Origin: Candidatus Gastranaerophilales bacterium
Lineage (GTDB): Bacteria > Cyanobacteriota > Vampirovibrionia > Gastranaerophilales > Gastranaerophilaceae
Length of the DNA stretch: 44,711 nt
Direction: 5' to 3'
Assembly (NCBI GenBank): GCA_944322885.1
Contig: CALUQH010000037.1
Span: 1-44,711 of the forward strand
The position numbers and the translations under genes are program-made. Under the pieces are notes generated by a model. The model saw nothing but the letters and a program-made list of their open reading frames with translations, searched no databases and was not told the DNA's origin. Positions 40,890-44,711 of this stretch are shown here, piece after piece; position 1 is the first letter of the stretch, and each line of letters begins with the position of its first letter.

Positions 40890-43301
40890 TTAGCCTTTTA
40901 CCATTTTTCTTAGCACGCTGCTGTTTGTAAAGTTTATATCCTGAGCGGATTTATCTTCTTTTGTTTGTTGAATAGCTGTTTTGGGCTGTTCTTTTTGATC
41001 TACTTCGTAAGTTTTTATAGGACGTTTGCCTGTTAAGCGTTTCATAAAGTCGAAGTACGCTTTTTTCAATCCTGTTGCACTGTTTTGTTTATTTTCTAGT
41101 TCAATCAGTTCATCTCTTGTGTGCGTTCCTACAGGAACTCCTACAGATGCTCTTGTCAGCCATTCTCCGAGAGTTGTATTTGTTACGGTAATCCAGCTCA
41201 TTCCAAGTAGTGAACCGTTATATTGTCTGCTGAATGTGTTGTTAAATAAGTCGATTAAAAGCGTTTGATAGAACAGTCTGGACATTTCCTGAACAAATCT
41301 TTCATTAAACTTGGTTTTAGCACCTTCTACATCGTTTCCGTTTGATTTCAACATAACCATATTGTAATTATCTGTCATCAAGAACCATAATGTAGCTGCG
41401 GTTGCTGCTGTTTTTGCCAGATTTGAAAGGTCGCTGTTTGATACATTTGACATTGTATCAACGTTGAAAGCTTTTAAAATATTGTCGCTTACGTAATCTT
41501 TAAAGTCTTTTTTCGAGATTTTCCCTTTGGAATATTTTTCGGCTTCACGTCCGATGTTTTCCACACTTCTTGCTAAAGCAGATATATCATCTACTTTTTT
41601 TGAAGATTTGGCTTTAGGAGCTTTTTTCATTACAGCATTAACTATATCATTTGCAGCTTTATAAGGCATTGAGCCGTATTTCCAGATAAATTTGAACGGT
41701 GCAAGGAAGAAATCAACGGCCGGTTTAATTTTCTTTTCTTTAGCTCCGAGGCTGATAGTTCCGTCAGCATTTACGGATTTGGAAGCAATTTGTCTGTATT
41801 GCTGTGCAAGTTCCGTAAATCCGTTTTCTTCCAAAACTTTTGTTATATTATTGAATTTTTCTTTTGATATTTTAAAATTTTTAACCTGTGTAGCATCGGT
41901 ATAAATTCTTTTAAAGAACCCTGAAAAATCAAGCCAGGCTTTATCGACTGTATTGATTTTTCTTAGCCCCTTTATTGCAAATCCTCCTCCGATGATTACT
42001 CCAAGTGCTTTCATTAAGGTATTGAAAGAAAGTAGAGGTTTTTGAGTTTTTTCATTATCTTTGGATTGATTGGAAGCTTTGAAGGTTACATCAGGTTTAA
42101 TTTCTGCTTCCGGCGCGTTATTACGTTTATTTTCAGCGCGTGCTTCTTCAGGTGTTAACCTTGTAATATGTTTTCCGTTAATTATACGTGAAAATGCTTC
42201 TGTTGTAAGCGTTGTAATGGCTGTCATTAACATAATTCCCATTTTGGAATTGTTAATATATTTGTTTAAAGCTCCTAATGTTACCAGTGTAATATACGCA
42301 TTAAAACCTATTCTTGCAACTTCCTGATTAAATCTTACTTTTTGTTCATGTTTTGCTGCTTTTTTGTCATCATCCATCATTCTTGACAGGTTATACGCAT
42401 CATTTGCAAGGAATATTGCAGGAGGCAATCCCGATACAATTCTGTTTAGAGATCTTTCATGTTTTGTATCGTAATTTCCGGTTTTCGGGTCAAACATTTT
42501 TACTGAACGCTGGAAAATTGCAGAGGTAATTTCGTCCTGTGATTTTCCCTTTAAATTGTTTGCGGTTTCAAAAAGACCGCGCAGTGAATTTATCTGAGCG
42601 TCAATTTTTGAGCGTTGTCTTATCTTTTTGAATAGTGGTTTATTTAGAGTGGTCAGAGACCATTGTTTTAACGGTTTAATTTTCCCGAGTGCTTGAACGG
42701 TACCGTTTAAAATATCACCGGGGAGTATTTTGAACGGATACATAAGACCGTCCCAAACATGCTGAGGAATAGTTTTTTTCTTAAAGAAGATTTTATCACC
42801 TTCAACCTTAATCATTTTTTTTGCTAATTCTGATTTTTTAAGGTGGTCTAAAAGTTCTTCTCCGATAGATGTTGTAACTTCTTTACCGTCAACCTTTTTA
42901 GTTACTCCCATATATTTTTTTGCAAAAGCTTTGAATTCAGAGATGCTGTAATTGCCTGCATTTTTATATGAAGGAGCAAATCTCAGGGCAAGGCCGATAC
43001 CTGCGATTGTTCCGAGCATTGCAAGTGTTGGAGCAAGAGCTGATGGCTTTTTCTTCTTTTCTCCGTTATTTCCGCTAAAAGAAAGACCTTTAAAAGATAA
43101 ATCCTGGTGTTTATTTTTTAAAGGTCTCTCGTTTAAATTATTTTTTAAAGACATGAACTCGGAAGAAAGAGGAACATGTTTGACAGATAGTTCTCCTTTC
43201 GGTTTCTGTCGCTGCTTAACTGTATCGTAAGTTAATTTTCCTACAAGCATTTCTTTTTCCTTCCCGTCATGTATTTTTAACTGAAAAGAAATTTTTGACA
43301 A
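40890..43301 (-). CDS. Large multi-segment membrane-associated hypothetical protein
   Basis: An 803-residue protein. The start is uncertain: TTG at 43301 has no Shine-Dalgarno, while an ATG at 43250 has AAGGA 7 bases upstream. The N terminus is basic, without a signal peptide, and includes LSFKGLSFSG near 70-80. Hydrophobic helices appear near 92-108, 335-350, 370-385, 435-445 and 640-655. Amphipathic Lys-rich regions lie between them, with repeated phrases such as FNxEVxRIGFNAYITLV and FNERFVQEMSRLFYQTLLID that suggest an internal duplication. No family is recognised. Confidence 0.7.
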   Translation of the reverse strand: MSKISFQLKIHDGKEKEMLVGKLTYDTVKQRQKPKGELSVKHVPLSSEFMSLKNNLNERPLKNKHQDLSFKGLSFSGNNGEKKKKPSALAPTLAMLGTIAGIGLALRFAPSYKNAGNYSISEFKAFAKKYMGVTKKVDGKEVTTSIGEELLDHLKKSELAKKMIKVEGDKIFFKKKTIPQHVWDGLMYPFKILPGDILNGTVQALGKIKPLKQWSLTTLNKPLFKKIRQRSKIDAQINSLRGLFETANNLKGKSQDEITSAIFQRSVKMFDPKTGNYDTKHERSLNRIVSGLPPAIFLANDAYNLSRMMDDDKKAAKHEQKVRFNQEVARIGFNAYITLVTLGALNKYINNSKMGIMLMTAITTLTTEAFSRIINGKHITRLTPEEARAENKRNNAPEAEIKPDVTFKASNQSKDNEKTQKPLLSFNTLMKALGVIIGGGFAIKGLRKINTVDKAWLDFSGFFKRIYTDATQVKNFKISKEKFNNITKVLEENGFTELAQQYRQIASKSVNADGTISLGAKEKKIKPAVDFFLAPFKFIWKYGSMPYKAANDIVNAVMKKAPKAKSSKKVDDISALARSVENIGREAEKYSKGKISKKDFKDYVSDNILKAFNVDTMSNVSNSDLSNLAKTAATAATLWFLMTDNYNMVMLKSNGNDVEGAKTKFNERFVQEMSRLFYQTLLIDLFNNTFSRQYNGSLLGMSWITVTNTTLGEWLTRASVGVPVGTHTRDELIELENKQNSATGLKKAYFDFMKRLTGKRPIKTYEVDQKEQPKTAIQQTKEDKSAQDINFTNSSVLRKMVKG

Positions 43302-43413
43302 GTGGGAGTATATACAAAATTTACAATATTTTATAATTCATTATTTTAATGATCAGGAAAAACATTATATGGTATAGAACAACGCAATTTAAAAGGGGTA
43401 TTCAGTTTTATTT

Positions 43414-44711
43414 TTAAGCGTTATATCTTTTGAAAGATTTTTCAATATTTTTGGAGATAGTATTTTTTACTGTATCGTATTCTGTGGTTAATGAAGAAAT
43501 TTCCGTATCAAGATTTTTCATCTTCAAATCTAATGTTTCTTCTTTTGAGTTCAGTTTTTCTTTTTCGGTATTATATTTAGCTTCTGCCTGTGCGATATAG
43601 GTTTCATCGGCAACTTCTTTTATATAAGAATCTGTGCCATAGTTTACCTGATAGTAATAGCCGTCATCTTTTATCCTTGACAGATACAGCATGCCGTTTT
43701 GAAGCATTTGTTGAAGATAGTCTTTATCTTCAATATTGTTATTTTCAGTCCAGCCGTTGGCACAAATCTGGTTGAATAATGTGTCATAAAAAACCGCCTG
43801 TCCCAAATCATCACTGGATACCTCAGAACCTGTTGCCCAGGTAAAAGTGTAAAGAAGATCATCTGTGACAAGTTTGTTAGCTGTAAGTTTACCGGTCTGT
43901 ACTTTATATTTGTCTTCACCGTTACTGTCAACAGCATCAACACCATTCATATAATCAGCAAAGAATGTTAAATACGCTTGCAGCATATTACCTATGCTAA
44001 CCCTGTTTTTGTTATGGTTATGTCCAGTCGAAGTTCTTTTATAATCATTATTTATCCATCCGATATATTTTGATGCGTTTGCCTGGTCAGTTTGGTTAAA
44101 TTTTCCATCTTTATTATTATGAAACTCCACATCATAACTTCCATCGTCATTTTTAGGTACATATAATTCTTTTATTTGGTTCTTTGCATACTCTAAAGCT
44201 GCCTCTGTATAACCATCTCCGAGGCCTAAAACTTGAGATAAGTATTCTCCGGTTTGGTCTAATATATTTTCTATTAATGTTTGGGCAGCTGTTGCCATCT
44301 CTTTATTAGGGTTTTTTCCTTTTCTGTTATACATATAAAGCTCGGCAGTAATATCCCCTTGCAGTAAATCCCCGAGATTAAATTCGGATGTCTTACTATC
44401 AGATTTGCTGTTTGCCGATATTTCTTTACTTTCATCACTACTAATAAGTTTCATATTAGCTCTATTACCGTTAACCATGTCTCCATCAATTGTAATATCA
44501 ATGACAGCACCTATTTCATTTAAATATTCGCATAAATCATCAATATTCCCGCTCTCGGTAATAAGTGCAACTGTTGTATCGCCTCCAAAACCTGCACCCT
44601 GATTGTACGGCAGACCGAGAATTGTACTTGCGGTTCTGTCTGTTATTAAGCCCTGAGCTGCTAAACCGTTTACAAATGCATTACGCATAGTCTCAGAGGG
44701 CAAAGTTCCGA
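43414..44711 (-). CDS. Partial hypothetical protein with C-terminal coiled coil
   Basis: At least 429 residues; the frame stays open to the window edge, so the true start probably lies outside. The visible part begins near GTLPSETMRNAFVNGL. The middle is soluble and Asn/Asp/Tyr-rich (GDGYTEAALEYAKNQIKELY; DDGYYYQVNYGTDSYIKEV). The last 70 residues form a heptad-rich helix (AEAKYNTEKEKLNSKEETLDL) ending SFKRYNA. The C-terminal KRYxA resembles the KRYFA end of the 1478-residue protein. It may belong to a class of secreted or appendage proteins. Function unknown. Confidence 0.7.
   Translation of the reverse strand, partial: GTLPSETMRNAFVNGLAAQGLITDRTASTILGLPYNQGAGFGGDTTVALITESGNIDDLCEYLNEIGAVIDITIDGDMVNGNRANMKLISSDESKEISANSKSDSKTSEFNLGDLLQGDITAELYMYNRKGKNPNKEMATAAQTLIENILDQTGEYLSQVLGLGDGYTEAALEYAKNQIKELYVPKNDDGSYDVEFHNNKDGKFNQTDQANASKYIGWINNDYKRTSTGHNHNKNRVSIGNMLQAYLTFFADYMNGVDAVDSNGEDKYKVQTGKLTANKLVTDDLLYTFTWATGSEVSSDDLGQAVFYDTLFNQICANGWTENNNIEDKDYLQQMLQNGMLYLSRIKDDGYYYQVNYGTDSYIKEVADETYIAQAEAKYNTEKEKLNSKEETLDLKMKNLDTEISSLTTEYDTVKNTISKNIEKSFKRYNA

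Overview
The window is AT-rich bacterial chromosomal DNA from a Gram-negative, non-photosynthetic organism. An outer membrane is implied by an MlaA-type protein, TonB-like C-terminal domains, a heptosyltransferase-type GT9 enzyme and TolC-like helical proteins. The mix of cyanobacterium-like housekeeping genes, an ANN...ALAA tmRNA tag, no photosynthesis genes, and many large coiled-coil proteins without recognisable families fits a gut or host-associated Vampirovibrionia/Melainabacteria (Gastranaerophilales-like) genome. That assignment is inference; no marker here proves it. I see no integrase, transposase, prophage module or CRISPR array.

Layout. 1-660: tmRNA (ssrA, minus) and, just upstream of it, a GC-richer stretch that can fold and repeats the first bases of tmRNA. 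0.7-4.7 kb (minus): XRE/zinc-ribbon regulator, lipoprotein-like protein, a MerR-like coiled-coil protein with recA, and a TPR protein. 4.8-7.2 kb (plus): two overlapping TolC-like secreted paralogues and a LipM-like lipoyl/octanoyl transferase. 7.2-8.6 kb: a coiled-coil protein. 14.3-8.7 kb (minus): an overlapping operon of ROK sugar kinase, GT9 glycosyltransferase, GGDEF/HD-GYP protein, thiL and ispD, divergent from a secreted GH13 amylase at 14.4-15.9 kb. 15.9-20.4 kb (minus): a 1478-residue coiled-coil protein. 20.5-26.9 kb: thioredoxin, a DnaQ-like exonuclease with an organophosphate transporter, a histidine kinase, gmk-coaBC-nif3-like, and tRNA-Gln. 27-29.6 kb: a cupin, a nucleotidyltransferase, a kelch-like membrane protein and a possible gene remnant. 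29.6-31.8 kb: MlaA fused to an alpha/beta hydrolase. 32.6-37.7 kb: the most system-like region, an operon encoding a vWA protein, an FHA-like polytopic membrane protein, two TonB-like proteins and two tiny membrane proteins, convergent with a third TonB-like protein. 37.8-44.7 kb: hypothetical proteins, an XRE regulator, plsY and large coiled-coil/membrane proteins.

How genes work together. Amylase and ROK kinase are divergent and appear to share one palindromic -35 hexamer, which suggests joint control of glucan breakdown and sugar phosphorylation. gmk-coaBC-nif3 is a tight housekeeping operon. The 37.7-33.4 kb operon looks like an envelope machine with an unknown job. Several genes have a TATAAT-like box about 5-7 bases before the start codon and no Shine-Dalgarno, so leaderless mRNAs appear common here. 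The best candidates for new biology are the FHA/vWA/TonB-like operon, the RNA in front of ssrA, the MlaA-hydrolase fusion, and the large exported-looking coiled-coil proteins.
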